The notes: generated from the sequence alone by a model not told the origin. A DNA stretch of 64,000 nt from Actinomadura spongiicola (GCF_003432485.1 NZ_QVNQ01000004.1:682001-746000); one strand, 5' to 3'. Counted from the stretch's first letter, positions 1 through 8,516 are shown. Numbers and translations are program-made.

Positions 1-33
1 CGCGACGCCGCGCGGGCACCCGCCCGCCTCGGC

Positions 34-717
34 ATGCCGCGCGGACCGATATCGTCTGTGGGATACGACGCCGTCGGCCTAGTCGGGGCCAAGGGCGCCA
101 CAGCCGAGGAGGTGGGTCAGGTACCGGGCACCACGGAGACCGTGGAGCAGCGTCAGGAACGGTTCCAGCGCGACGTGCTCCCGTTCTTGGACCAGCTGTA
201 TTCGGCCGCGCTGCGCATGACGCGCAACCCCGCGGACGCCGAGGATCTCGTGCAGGAGACCTTCGCCAAGGCGTTCGCGTCCTTCCACCAGTTCAAGGAA
301 GGCACCAACCTCAAGGCGTGGCTGTACCGGATCCTGACCAACACGTTCATCAACTCCTACCGCAAGAAGCAGCGACAGCCGCAGCAGGCCGCCACCGAGG
401 ACATCGAGGACTGGCAGATCGCCCGCGCGGAGTCGCACACCTCCAGCGGGTTGAAGTCCGCCGAGTCGGAGGCGCTTGAGCACCTGCCCGACACGGACGT
501 GAAGCGGGCGCTGCAGGAACTGCCGGAGGAGTTCCGCATCGCCGTCTATCTCGCCGACGTCGAGGGCTTCGCCTACAAGGAGATCGCCGAGATCATGGGC
601 ACGCCCATCGGCACGGTGATGTCGCGGCTGCACCGCGGAAGACGGCAGCTGCGCGTCATGCTGGAGGACTACGCTGAGGAGAGGGGCCTCACGCGGGCGA
701 GCGGGGGGTCCCGATGA
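34..717 (+). CDS. sigR: RNA polymerase sigma factor SigR (ECF/group 4)
   Basis: Thiol-oxidative-stress sigma factor that directs RNA polymerase to disulfide-stress promoters. Of 227 residues, sigma region 2 lies at about 50-115 ([19 protein letters not shown], then [19 protein letters not shown]) and region 4 at about 160-212 ([32 protein letters not shown]). The sequence closely recalls the Streptomyces SigR family. The next recognisable gene is its anti-sigma factor RsrA, which fixes the assignment. The start is uncertain: ATG at 34 is the first in the window, with in-frame GTG codons at 112 and 142. The SigR family is known to make long and short forms, and the window begins too close to judge the promoter. 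Confidence 0.93.
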   Translation: MPRGPISSVGYDAVGLVGAKGATAEEVGQVPGTTETVEQRQERFQRDVLPFLDQLYSAALRMTRNPADAEDLVQETFAKAFASFHQFKEGTNLKAWLYRILTNTFINSYRKKQRQPQQAATEDIEDWQIARAESHTSSGLKSAESEALEHLPDTDVKRALQELPEEFRIAVYLADVEGFAYKEIAEIMGTPIGTVMSRLHRGRRQLRVMLEDYAEERGLTRASGGSR

Positions 718-839
718 GCGCGGCTTCGATGAGCGCGGCTTCGATGAGCGTGGTCTCGATGCCGGACGCTGTGAAGCCGGACATCGTGAAGCCGGACACC
801 GTGCCCTGCCGCGGCGCGGTGTGCGAGAAGGGTGAGTGA
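714..839 (+). CDS. 41-residue ORF between sigR and rsrA
   Basis: ATG overlaps the sigR stop (ATGA), and the TGA stop lies 3 nt before the rsrA ATG and in the same frame as rsrA. The product begins with an imperfect triple pentapeptide ([15 protein letters not shown]), then [10 protein letters not shown] repeats, and ends with two cysteines in [11 protein letters not shown]. The 15-nt DNA unit is repeated nearly exactly, suggesting slippage. It may be translated as a coupling peptide that delivers ribosomes to rsrA, or it may be spacer. No family is recognised. Confidence 0.45.
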   Translation: MSAASMSAASMSVVSMPDAVKPDIVKPDTVPCRGAVCEKGE

Positions 840-842
840 GCC

Positions 843-1145
843 ATGAGCTGTGGCAACCACCACGAGACCCCGTGCGACGAGGTCCTGGCACGGGTCTACA
901 CCTATCTTGACGGCGAGCTCGACCAGGGCGGCTGCGGTGAGGTGCGCCAGCACCTGGACGAGTGCGGGCCGTGCCTGCGCGAGTACGGGCTCGAAGAGGC
1001 CGTCAAGAAACTCGTGAACAAGTCCTGCGGCTGCGAGTCGGCGCCCACCGACCTGCGCGCCAAGGTGCTCGGCCGCATCGAGGAGATCTGCGGCGAGATC
1101 AAGGCGTCCGGAGGCGCCGAGAAGACCGGGTCCGCGGGCGGCTGA
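843..1145 (+). CDS. rsrA: Anti-sigma factor RsrA (zinc-binding, redox-sensing)
   Basis: Cytoplasmic ZAS-type anti-sigma factor that holds SigR inactive until its thiols are oxidised. The 100-residue product carries the signature H37-x3-C41-x2-C44 (HLDECGPC), plus Cys at 3 and 11 and a Cys pair region near residues 60-62 (KSCGCES). This spacing matches the known RsrA zinc/disulfide arrangement and supports the ATG at 843 as the start. It follows sigR in the same operon, separated by a tiny ORF. SigR-dependent autoregulation is expected from the family, but no promoter is visible here. Confidence 0.93.
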   Translation: MSCGNHHETPCDEVLARVYTYLDGELDQGGCGEVRQHLDECGPCLREYGLEEAVKKLVNKSCGCESAPTDLRAKVLGRIEEICGEIKASGGAEKTGSAGG

Positions 1146-1165
1146 TCGCCGGTATCGTTTCGCGG

Positions 1166-2095
1166 GTGCTCGCACTCGTCACCGGCGCCGCCGGTTTCAT
1201 CGGGTCCCATCTCGTCGACCGGCTCGTCGCCGACGGCCACGAGGTCATCGGCGTGGACGACCTGTCGTCCGGCCGGAACGTCCGTCCCGGTGTGGAGCTG
1301 TGGGAGATGGACGTCACCGACCCGACCCTCGCCGAGAAGGCGGCGGCGCGGCGTCCCGAGGTGATCTGCCATCTGGCGGCGCAGGTCAGCGTGCGCGCCA
1401 GCGTCGCCGACCCGCTGCGCGACGCGCGGATCAACGTGGTCGGGACGGCGAACGTCCTGGAGGCGGCGCGGGCGGCGGGCGCGCGCAAGGTCGTGTTCAC
1501 CTCCAGCTGCGCGGTGTACGGGGTGCCGGACGCGCTGCCCGTCCCGCCGGACGCGGAGCTGCGGCCCGCGTCGCCGTACGCGGCGTCCAAGGTGTCCGGC
1601 GAGGTGTACGCGGGGATGTACACGGCCCTGCACGGCATCGACCACACGACGCTGACGCTGGCGAACGTGTACGGGCCGAGGCAGACGCCCGAGGGCGAGG
1701 CGGGCGTGATCTCGATCTTCACCGACGCGCTGCTGTCCGGCCGTCCCACCCGCGTCTACGGCGACGGCACCCAGACCCGCGACTACGTGTACGTGCTGGA
1801 CGTGGTGGACGCGTTCGCCCGCGCCGCCGAGGGCGGGGGCGACGGGCGCCGCCTCAACGTCGGCACGGGCGTGGAGACCACCGACCGCGACCTGCACACG
1901 CTGGTCGCCGAGGCGGCCGGCGCCCCGGACGACCCGGAGTTCGCGCCGCCCCGCCTGGGCGACCTCCCCGCGATGTCCGTCGATCCGCGGCGCACGCGGG
2001 AGGCGCTCGGCTGGGAGCCGAGGACGGGGCTGCGGGACGGTCTCGCCGCGACGGTCGCGTGGGCGCGGGAGCGGAACGCCCGGGCGCGGAGCTGA
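1166..2095 (+). CDS. NAD-dependent sugar-nucleotide epimerase/dehydratase
   Basis: Extended-SDR enzyme of about 309 residues, most like UDP-glucose 4-epimerases, acting on a nucleotide sugar in the cytoplasm. Seen: N-terminal Rossmann motif GAAGFIG, a HLAAQVSV segment, the catalytic Ser/Thr region (VFTSSCAVYG), YAASK carrying the Tyr-x3-Lys dyad, and the late family motif YGDGTQTRDYVYV. GTG at 1166 is chosen because it places the nucleotide-binding motif at the N terminus as usual. The exact substrate cannot be told. It sits 20 nt after rsrA and may be co-transcribed with it. Confidence 0.88.
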   Translation: MLALVTGAAGFIGSHLVDRLVADGHEVIGVDDLSSGRNVRPGVELWEMDVTDPTLAEKAAARRPEVICHLAAQVSVRASVADPLRDARINVVGTANVLEAARAAGARKVVFTSSCAVYGVPDALPVPPDAELRPASPYAASKVSGEVYAGMYTALHGIDHTTLTLANVYGPRQTPEGEAGVISIFTDALLSGRPTRVYGDGTQTRDYVYVLDVVDAFARAAEGGGDGRRLNVGTGVETTDRDLHTLVAEAAGAPDDPEFAPPRLGDLPAMSVDPRRTREALGWEPRTGLRDGLAATVAWARERNARARS

Positions 2096-2306
2096 ATACC
2101 CCCTAATGCCGGATGTTGTCGTTTCGTAACCTCGTTCCGATGCGCTTTCGGATGCTATTGCATTTGCACATGATTTTCGGGGCCTCGGGATATGGTGCGC
2201 ATACGTAACCCGTATTCGTGCAGTACAAATGATCACAACACGTGACGATTGGTTCACGCTTCGTTCACGTTTTCGTGCATGCCTGTGTGACCTTGCCGGT
2301 CCGCGT

Positions 2307-2312
2307 TAGGCT
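2307..2312 (+). promoter_or_regulatory. Candidate -10 box (TAGGCT) for the HD-GYP leader
   Basis: TAGGCT fits the actinobacterial -10 pattern TANNNT. It lies downstream of direct repeats of TTCACG-type sequence at about 2252-2280. Initiation near 2319 would give a leader of about 375 nt before the HD-GYP gene. This is inference only. Confidence 0.3.
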
Positions 2313-2318
2313 TGAGCC

Positions 2319-2693
2319 GAAATCAGCGACGGGAGCATGTGCATACCCGGGAATTCCGGGGTATGTGCACGGCCGGAAGCCTGGACCGTCCCGGTCCCGG
2401 TGACCGGCCGCGAGGCCGGACGGCCCGGTTCGCGGGGGGAGGCAAGGAGCCATGCTCAAGCGCGTGACGCCGGCGGAAACCGTCCGGCGCCGGAGCGCCT
2501 CGGCGTCGTCGCTGATGATGCCCGAGGGCGTGTCCTGGGTGTAGTGCCGGTAGGCACGCGTTCAGCCCGGTGGCCCGCCTTTCGTCACCGAACACCTTTC
2601 GTCCCCGGCGACCCCGCACCGGCCGCGCCCCGCGAAGGCCGCGCCGCCGCGGAGACGCCGGAGGAAAGGCGTTCACTCCCCGAGGGGGCGGCA
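2319..2693 (+). other. Long structured 5' leader of the HD-GYP operon
   Basis: The 598-nt gap 2096-2693 has no ordinary gene. Its downstream part holds a strong hairpin at about 2338-2372 (GTG-CATACCC pairing with GGGTATG-TG-CAC around GGGAATTCCG), then further GC-rich complementarity, then a 30-codon ORF with an excellent ribosome site, then the AAUG-proximal region of the HD-GYP gene. It could be an attenuator or regulatory RNA. I compared it with c-di-GMP, c-di-AMP and cobalamin riboswitch consensus patterns from memory and could not match it. Confidence 0.35.
2452..2544 (+). CDS. 30-residue leader-type ORF upstream of HD-GYP gene
   Basis: Short ORF beginning MLKRVTPAETVRRR and ending MMPEGVSWV. 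The ATG is preceded by GGGAGGCAAGGAG at ideal spacing, a better ribosome site than most annotated genes nearby. It ends 149 nt before the HD-GYP start. The peptide is basic and Ser/Ala rich, with no signal peptide. It may be a regulatory leader peptide; no family is recognised. Confidence 0.45.
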   Translation: MLKRVTPAETVRRRSASASSLMMPEGVSWV

Positions 2694-4103
2694 ATGCGTG
2701 GACTACCTCTCGCTGCCTGGGCGTACGTCTGTGGCGTGGTCGCGCTGGCGACCGGACTCATCGCGACGTCGTCCTTCACGGACATCGACTGGGCCGAACT
2801 CGCCGTGCTGGCCCTGCTGTTCCTCGTCTGCGACTCCGCGCCCGCCCGGCTGAACGTCGCCCGGGCCCGGGTGTCGATGAGCTTCGCCGCGAGCCTGGCC
2901 TCCGTCGTGCTGTTCGGCGCCGCCGGCGCGGCGCTGCTCGGCATCTGCGCCGTGGTCACCGGCCAGCGGTTCTTCGCGCCGGTCAAACGCGTCTTCAACG
3001 GCGCGCAGCTCGCCCTCAGCGGCTACGTCGCCGGAACGGTCTTCAAGCTCCTCGGCGGCGACCGGTTCGACCCCGGGCAGATCCGCTGGGTCGAGAACGT
3101 CATCGGCCCGTTCCTCGGCGCCCTCGTCACCTTCGTGGTCGTCAACCTGACGCTGATGGCCGGGGTCCTGCTGCTCAGCCGGCAGGCCAAACCACGCGAG
3201 CTGCTGCACGAGTACGGGCAGCTGTCGGTCGGCTGCCTCGGCTACGGCATGGTCGGCCTGCTGATCGCCGGGCTGTGGCCGCGCGTCGGGCCGTTCGCCG
3301 CCGTGCTGGTGCTGCTGCCGCTGCTCATCGCCCGGTGGGCGATGGACCAGGCGTACGTGCAGCAGCAGGCCCACGCCGCCACCCTCGCCGCGCTGTGCCA
3401 GGCCGTCGAGACCAAGGACTACTACACCCGCGGCCACTCCGAGCGGGTCTCCCGCGGCTCGGTGATGATCGCGCAGGAGATCGGGATGCGCGCCGACCGG
3501 GTCGAGGCCATCCGCTACGCCGGGATGCTGCACGACGTCGGCAAGCTCGGCGTCCCCACGAAGGTGCTCCAGAAGAACGGTCCGATGACCGAGGAGGAGT
3601 TCGCCGCGATCCAGCTGCACCCGATGCGCGGGCTGCAGATCGTCCGGGAGATCGGGTTCCTGGACGAGGCGCTCGCCGGGATCATGCACCACCACGAGAA
3701 GATGAACGGACGCGGCTACCCCATGGGCCTCGCGGGCGACGAGATCCCCGAGTTCGCCCGGGTCATCGCCGTCGCCGACGCGTTCGACTCGATGACGTCC
3801 ACCCGCTCCTACCGTCCCGCCCGCAGCGTCGACGAGGCCGTGGCGGAGCTGCGCCGCTCCATGGGCGACCACTTCGACCCCGCGATGGTCGAGGCGTTCC
3901 TGCGGGCGCTCGACCGGGAGGGCTGGGAACCGCCGCGTCCCGTCGTGCTCCCGGACGACGACGTCGTCGAGACCACCCAGCAGGACCACGACGACCCGAG
4001 CACGCCCCTGCGCGTGGCCGGTGACGAGGAACGGCAGGAGCCGGGGAGCGTGGGACGCCGACCACCCACGCGAGAACGGCCCGGCGACGAAGTGCGGCGG
4101 TGA
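2694..4103 (+). CDS. Membrane HD-GYP domain protein (putative c-di-GMP phosphodiesterase)
   Basis: About 469 residues. The N-terminal half has roughly six to seven hydrophobic helices (residues 5-220), forming a membrane sensor. The C-terminal half is a canonical HD-GYP domain: LHDVGKLGVPTKVLQK with His-Asp near residues 280-281, HHHEKMNGRGYPMGL with GYP near 341, and ADAFDSMTSTRSYRP. HD-GYP domains hydrolyse cyclic di-GMP. ATG at 2694 is preferred because GAGGGGG lies just upstream and the first helix begins there; the frame stays open to 2337 but that part looks non-coding. The stop overlaps the next gene (GTGA), and the tail is acidic and proline rich. Confidence 0.85.
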   Translation: MRGLPLAAWAYVCGVVALATGLIATSSFTDIDWAELAVLALLFLVCDSAPARLNVARARVSMSFAASLASVVLFGAAGAALLGICAVVTGQRFFAPVKRVFNGAQLALSGYVAGTVFKLLGGDRFDPGQIRWVENVIGPFLGALVTFVVVNLTLMAGVLLLSRQAKPRELLHEYGQLSVGCLGYGMVGLLIAGLWPRVGPFAAVLVLLPLLIARWAMDQAYVQQQAHAATLAALCQAVETKDYYTRGHSERVSRGSVMIAQEIGMRADRVEAIRYAGMLHDVGKLGVPTKVLQKNGPMTEEEFAAIQLHPMRGLQIVREIGFLDEALAGIMHHHEKMNGRGYPMGLAGDEIPEFARVIAVADAFDSMTSTRSYRPARSVDEAVAELRRSMGDHFDPAMVEAFLRALDREGWEPPRPVVLPDDDVVETTQQDHDDPSTPLRVAGDEERQEPGSVGRRPPTRERPGDEVRR

Positions 4104-5458
4104 ACGGCGCCCCCATGAGCGGTGAGAGCCAGGTCCGGGAGCGGGCCGTGTGGCAGCCGATCGACACCGGCCAGCTGTTGCTGATCGCCACCGTCGGGCT
4201 GTTCGTCGTCGTCGCGTTCGCGCAGGTCGCGGCCGCGGGCCTCCGCCAGCCCAACGTCGCGATCATCTTCGGGGTGCTGATCGCGCTCGGCGAGCTGTTC
4301 CGGATGGTCATGCCCGGCAACCGGGAGGTCGCGCCGATCGCCGGGGCCGGGGCACTGGGCTACGCGCTGCTGGTCGGCGTCGGCCCCGAGGGCGCCGCCA
4401 AGGACGCGCCGCTCGGCGTGGTCGCCGCCGAACACTCGGCGCTCCAGGTCGTCGCCGTCACCGCGGTCGGGATGCTGGTCGGCTCGCTGCCGCATGTCGC
4501 GGTCGGCCGGTGGCCGCGCCCCGACGCGATGGCGCGGCGGCTGTTCACCGTCGCGCTCGTGGCGCTGTGCTTCCGGCCCGTGCTGACGCTCGACCTGCCC
4601 TGGCAACTGCTGCTCGCCGTGATGAGCAGCGTCGTGATCGCCTCGTGCTTCACCGATGTGCTGATCGCCGCGGTGATCCGGGCGGAGGCCGTCCGGGTGC
4701 GGTTCGGCATCGCGCTGCGCGACGAGGTCGAGGCGAAGATGGCGCTGTGCGCGGCGACCAGCGCCACCGCCATGCTGATCGCCGTGGCGACCACCGCGAT
4801 GGGCGAGGCCGCCCTGCTGATCTTCACGCTGCCGATTCTGGTGACGCAGTTCGCCTTCCGCCGGTACGCGGGGACCCGCGCCACCTATCTCCAGACCGTC
4901 CGGGCCCTGTCCCGCGTCACCGAGGTCGGCGGCTACGTCGAGGCGGGCCACTCGCGGCGCGTGTCGCGGCTCGCGGTCGCGATGGGCCGCGAACTCGGAA
5001 TGACCGAGGAGGAACTGCTCGAACTGGAGTACGCGGCGCTCATGCACGACATCGGGCAGCTGTCCCTCGGCGACCCGATCCCCGGCGGCGCGACCGTGCT
5101 GGCGTCCCCGGCCGAGCAGCGCCGCATCGCCGAACTCGGCGCCGAGGTGATCAAACAGACCGGGGTGCTGGACCGGGTCGCGCACATCGTCCAGCTCTCG
5201 TCCCATCCGTACCGGACGGGCCGCGAGCCCGTCACCGATGACTCGTCCGGTGAGGCCGAGAGCAGGCCGCTGCCGCCGCCTCTCGCCGGGCGCATCATCA
5301 AGGTCGCGAACGCCTACGACGACCTGGTCGGCGACTCCGCCGACCGCGACCGCGGCGCCGCCGTGCTGGAGCGGCTGAGGCTGGACTCCGCCGCCGAGTA
5401 CGACCCGACCGTCGTGGAGGCGCTCAGCCGCGTCGTGGACCGCCTGCCCCGCCAGTGA
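4100..5458 (+). CDS. Membrane HD-domain protein with degenerate GYP motif
   Basis: 452 residues, translationally coupled to the preceding HD-GYP gene by a GTGA overlap (an ATG at 4115 is an alternative start). About seven hydrophobic helices precede a C-terminal HD domain: SRRVSRLAVAMGRELG, then MHDIGQLSLGD with the His-Asp pair. Where its neighbour has the GYP motif, this protein has SSHPYRTGREPVTDD followed by an insertion, so c-di-GMP activity is doubtful. It may be a regulatory partner. The last 145 bp overlap the convergent CopD-CtaG gene. Confidence 0.75.
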   Translation: MNGAPMSGESQVRERAVWQPIDTGQLLLIATVGLFVVVAFAQVAAAGLRQPNVAIIFGVLIALGELFRMVMPGNREVAPIAGAGALGYALLVGVGPEGAAKDAPLGVVAAEHSALQVVAVTAVGMLVGSLPHVAVGRWPRPDAMARRLFTVALVALCFRPVLTLDLPWQLLLAVMSSVVIASCFTDVLIAAVIRAEAVRVRFGIALRDEVEAKMALCAATSATAMLIAVATTAMGEAALLIFTLPILVTQFAFRRYAGTRATYLQTVRALSRVTEVGGYVEAGHSRRVSRLAVAMGRELGMTEEELLELEYAALMHDIGQLSLGDPIPGGATVLASPAEQRRIAELGAEVIKQTGVLDRVAHIVQLSSHPYRTGREPVTDDSSGEAESRPLPPPLAGRIIKVANAYDDLVGDSADRDRGAAVLERLRLDSAAEYDPTVVEALSRVVDRLPRQ

Positions 5459-7275
5459 CGCCGCGTGAGTGTGGCGGCGAGCGCCACGGCGACGGTGACG
5501 GTCGCGGTGACCGTCCAGAGGAGCAGCGCGCCGAGATGCTGGTCGTCGAGGGGTGACGCGCCCCAGCGGCGGCCGAGGTCCTCGTACCAGCCGCCGCGGA
5601 CGGTCCCGTCCCGCGTCAGCGCCAGCCCGGCGGCCACGTGCAGCGGCAGGACGATCACCGGTAGCGGCGTCCCGGACGTCCCGTGGAAGTACGCCAGCCC
5701 GATGACGACGAAGCACACCAGCGCGAACGAGTGCAGGGCGTGGTTGGCGAGGGTCGCCCCGAACAGCGGCGACACGGGGAACGCGTAGAGGCTCAGCAGG
5801 AGCAGCGCGGACGCGGCGACCGGACGCGTCAGCACCCGGATCCCGCGGCTGCCCGCGACCGCCGCCAGCAGCTCCGGGCCCTCACCCCGGACGGCGCGCA
5901 GCGCCAGCCGCAGCGGCGCCCCGTACAGCAGCAGCGGCGGCGCCACCACCCCGACCAGGACGTGCTGGACGGCGTGCGCGCTGAACAGGACCATGCTGTA
6001 CCGGGAGATCCCCCCGCATGTCGCCAGCAGCAGGACGAGCAGCCCGGCGGCCCAGGACGCGACGCGCCGCCACGGCCAGTCCCTCGCCCGCGCCACGCCG
6101 ACCCCGTACAGGACGGCGCCCGTCACGATCAGCACGAGGAACAGCGGGTCGATCCACCGGTCGAACAGGAACGGGCCGGGGCCCGCCGGGCCGGGCAGCG
6201 GGAAGCCGAGGCGCAGCGCGACGACGTCGAGGGTGCCCGGCGGGTTCTCGGGCGGCGGCGTGCGGGCGAGTCCCGCCGCGAGCGCCACCGTCGCCGCCAT
6301 GATGAGGATCTCCACCGCGCCGAGCCGGACGAAGGCCCGCGTCCCCGCTCCGTGCCCGAGCGCGGGGATCGTGACGCGGCGGTGCCACCGGCCGAGCGCG
6401 CCGAGGACGACGAGCGCCACGATCTTCGCCGTGACCAGCGCCCCGTACCGCGACCCGGGATGGAAACCGCCGAGCCGCACCCACGCGTTCACGGCGCCGC
6501 TCACCCCGACCACCGTGAACGACACCAGCGCCAGCCCGCTGTACCGCTCGACGACCCGTGGGAGCCTGCCGGGCACGTCCGGCGCGACGGTGACGAGGGC
6601 GACGAGCCCACCGATCCACAGCGCCGCCCCGACGACATGCGCGACCAGGCTGTAGACGGCGAGCGCGTGGTGGGACGCGTCCGCCGCGTGCCCGGTGAAC
6701 AGCGGCGGCAGCAGCCCGGCGAGCGCGCCCGCCAGCAGGTACCCGGCGCGGTCCACGGCGCGCGGCAGGGCGGCCGCGACCGCCAGCGCGACCGCGACGG
6801 CGAGGACGAGCAGCAACGCCCGGCCCTGCGGCAGTTCGAGGAGGAACGTCCGCATCATGTCGGCGGTCACGCCGCCGACCCCGGTGCCGAACAGGTCGAG
6901 GACCGTGAACACGATCAACGCGAGCGTGCCCAGGGCCCAGGCCAGCGCGGTCAGCGACACGGCGCGCAGGCAGCGGCCCGCCGTGGGCGACGGCGGACGG
7001 ACGAACACCGCCGCGACCAGCAGCCATCCGACGGTGAGCACCGCCGCGACGTTCACGCCGAGCCTCGCGACCGACAGCCCGACCTTCGTCACCGCCCCCG
7101 CCTGGGACAGTCCCGGCGCGGCCGTGTCGCTGAGCGCCCCGCCGAGCCGCACGACCAGCGCGAGGACGACCAGCGCGACCGCCGCGGCGCCGATCGCGAG
7201 CATCGGCCCGTCGGCCCCGTCAGCCGAGGGAGCCCGCCGCTCGCCGGTCGCCTCGCTCGTCGCCTCTGTCGCCAC
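5314..7275 (-). CDS. CopD-CtaG fusion: copper resistance / cytochrome c oxidase assembly
   Basis: 653-residue polytopic membrane protein. The N-terminal half resembles CopD (copper uptake/resistance; LVAHVVGAALWIGGLVAL and following helices). The C-terminal half resembles CtaG/caa3-assembly proteins (FSAHAVQHVLVGVVAPPLLL, NHALHSFALVCF), with histidines on the membrane surface that could bind copper. Such fusions are common in actinomycetes and are thought to deliver copper to oxidase. The start is GTG at 7275. The last ~48 codons are antisense to the convergent HD gene and encode a Ser/Arg-rich low-complexity tail, so the functional protein may effectively end near TLTRRHWRGRR. Confidence 0.85.
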   Translation of the reverse strand: MATEATSEATGERRAPSADGADGPMLAIGAAAVALVVLALVVRLGGALSDTAAPGLSQAGAVTKVGLSVARLGVNVAAVLTVGWLLVAAVFVRPPSPTAGRCLRAVSLTALAWALGTLALIVFTVLDLFGTGVGGVTADMMRTFLLELPQGRALLLVLAVAVALAVAAALPRAVDRAGYLLAGALAGLLPPLFTGHAADASHHALAVYSLVAHVVGAALWIGGLVALVTVAPDVPGRLPRVVERYSGLALVSFTVVGVSGAVNAWVRLGGFHPGSRYGALVTAKIVALVVLGALGRWHRRVTIPALGHGAGTRAFVRLGAVEILIMAATVALAAGLARTPPPENPPGTLDVVALRLGFPLPGPAGPGPFLFDRWIDPLFLVLIVTGAVLYGVGVARARDWPWRRVASWAAGLLVLLLATCGGISRYSMVLFSAHAVQHVLVGVVAPPLLLYGAPLRLALRAVRGEGPELLAAVAGSRGIRVLTRPVAASALLLLSLYAFPVSPLFGATLANHALHSFALVCFVVIGLAYFHGTSGTPLPVIVLPLHVAAGLALTRDGTVRGGWYEDLGRRWGASPLDDQHLGALLLWTVTATVTVAVALAATLTRRHWRGRRSTTRLSASTTVGSYSAAESSLSRSSTAAPRSRSAESPTRSS

Positions 7276-7325
7276 GCGTGAACGTACGCACCGACCCGCC
7301 CGGACGGTTCAACGGCCCCCGTTGT

Positions 7326-8516
7326 TCAGGGTGCGGGAGGAAACCGCACGGGGAGGGTCGCCAGTGCGCGGTGGAACGCGCCGGGCCGCCATTCCAGTTC
7401 GTCGACGGGGACGGCGAGTTCCATGTCGGGGAGCCGGTCGAGGAGCTTCTCGATGGCCACCGACGCGATCAACCGGGCGTGGTTCTTGGCGGGACAGGTG
7501 TGCGGCCCGCCCGCGAACGCGAGATGCGCCCGGTTGCCCGTCCGGTTCTCCGTCGACCGGGACGGGTCGGTGTTCGCGGCCGTGTAGCTGATGATGACGG
7601 GCTGGTGGGCGGGGAGCCGGTACCCGTGGAAGTTCACGTCCTGGCGGGGGAACGTCGGCCCGTAGTTGGAGATCGGCGGGTCGGTCCAGAGGATCTCGTC
7701 CAGCGCGTCCTCGACGGGCAGGCTGCCGCCGGACAGGTCGCCGAAGAACCGGTCGTCCGACAGCAGCAGCCGGACGCCGTTGGCGATGAGGGAGTTCGCC
7801 GGCTCGGTGCCGGAGGCGAGCAGCAGCCCGACCTGGTTCATCACCTCCTCCTCGTCGAGCCCGGCGGGATGCCGCAGCATCCAGGACGGCACGTCCGCGC
7901 CCGCCTTCTCGCGCTTCGACGCCACCAGCTCCGTGGCCGCCTCGATGAGCATGGCGAGCGACGCCCCGGGATCGACGCCCTCGATCATGCCGGTCATGCC
8001 GCGTTCGAGCCGGTCGGCGATGTCCCGGGGGCAGCCGAACAGCTCACCGAACACCAGGAGCGGCAGCGGCCGGGTGTACTGGGCGATGAGGTCGGCCTCG
8101 CCGTCGCCCGCGAACGCGTCGAGGAGCCCGTCCGCGGCCTCCTCCACGTACTGGCGCAGCGCCGCCGGGTGGACGCGGGCCAGGCTGTCCACGATCGCCG
8201 ACCGGAACCTGGCGTGGACGGGCCCGTTGGTGAACAGCGCGTTCGGCCGGGCCGCCAGCATCGGCAGGACGGGGCAGTCGGGGCCGACCTCCGCCTCCCA
8301 GACCTCGCTGCACCGCGGGAACCGGTCCGGGTCGCGCAGGATCTCCAGGGCGGCGTCGTATCCGAGGACCAGCGTCGCCGGGACGCCCGGCGCCAGTTCG
8401 ACGGGCGCGAGGTCGCCGTGGGCGCGCAGCCGCTCGTAGACCCGTTCGGGGGTGTCGGTGAACTCCGGTCCGTACAGCGGGGTCCGGGTCTGCTCCTGCT
8501 CGGTCGGGACGGTCAC
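7326..8516 (-). CDS. cvnE: Conservon cytochrome P450 (CvnE, CYP157-like)
   Basis: 396-residue P450, last gene of a five-gene conservon; its GTG overlaps the CvnD stop (GTGA). The heme-thiolate loop is FAGGPHTCPAK with Cys near 341, and the I-helix reads LLLASGTEPANS. The K-helix normally has ExxR, but here it is E-I-L-W (about 274-277), so the invariant Arg is Trp. Loss of ExxR is documented for the CYP157 family of Streptomyces conservons, so this is a family trait rather than a defect. The substrate is unknown. Confidence 0.88.
   Translation of the reverse strand: MTVPTEQEQTRTPLYGPEFTDTPERVYERLRAHGDLAPVELAPGVPATLVLGYDAALEILRDPDRFPRCSEVWEAEVGPDCPVLPMLAARPNALFTNGPVHARFRSAIVDSLARVHPAALRQYVEEAADGLLDAFAGDGEADLIAQYTRPLPLLVFGELFGCPRDIADRLERGMTGMIEGVDPGASLAMLIEAATELVASKREKAGADVPSWMLRHPAGLDEEEVMNQVGLLLASGTEPANSLIANGVRLLLSDDRFFGDLSGGSLPVEDALDEILWTDPPISNYGPTFPRQDVNFHGYRLPAHQPVIISYTAANTDPSRSTENRTGNRAHLAFAGGPHTCPAKNHARLIASVAIEKLLDRLPDMELAVPVDELEWRPGAFHRALATLPVRFPPAP

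Noticed and set aside
2319-2544. Leader as a known c-di-AMP, c-di-GMP or cobalamin riboswitch
   Set aside because: The expected conserved core sequences of these aptamers, recalled from memory, could not be located; kept only as an unclassified leader.
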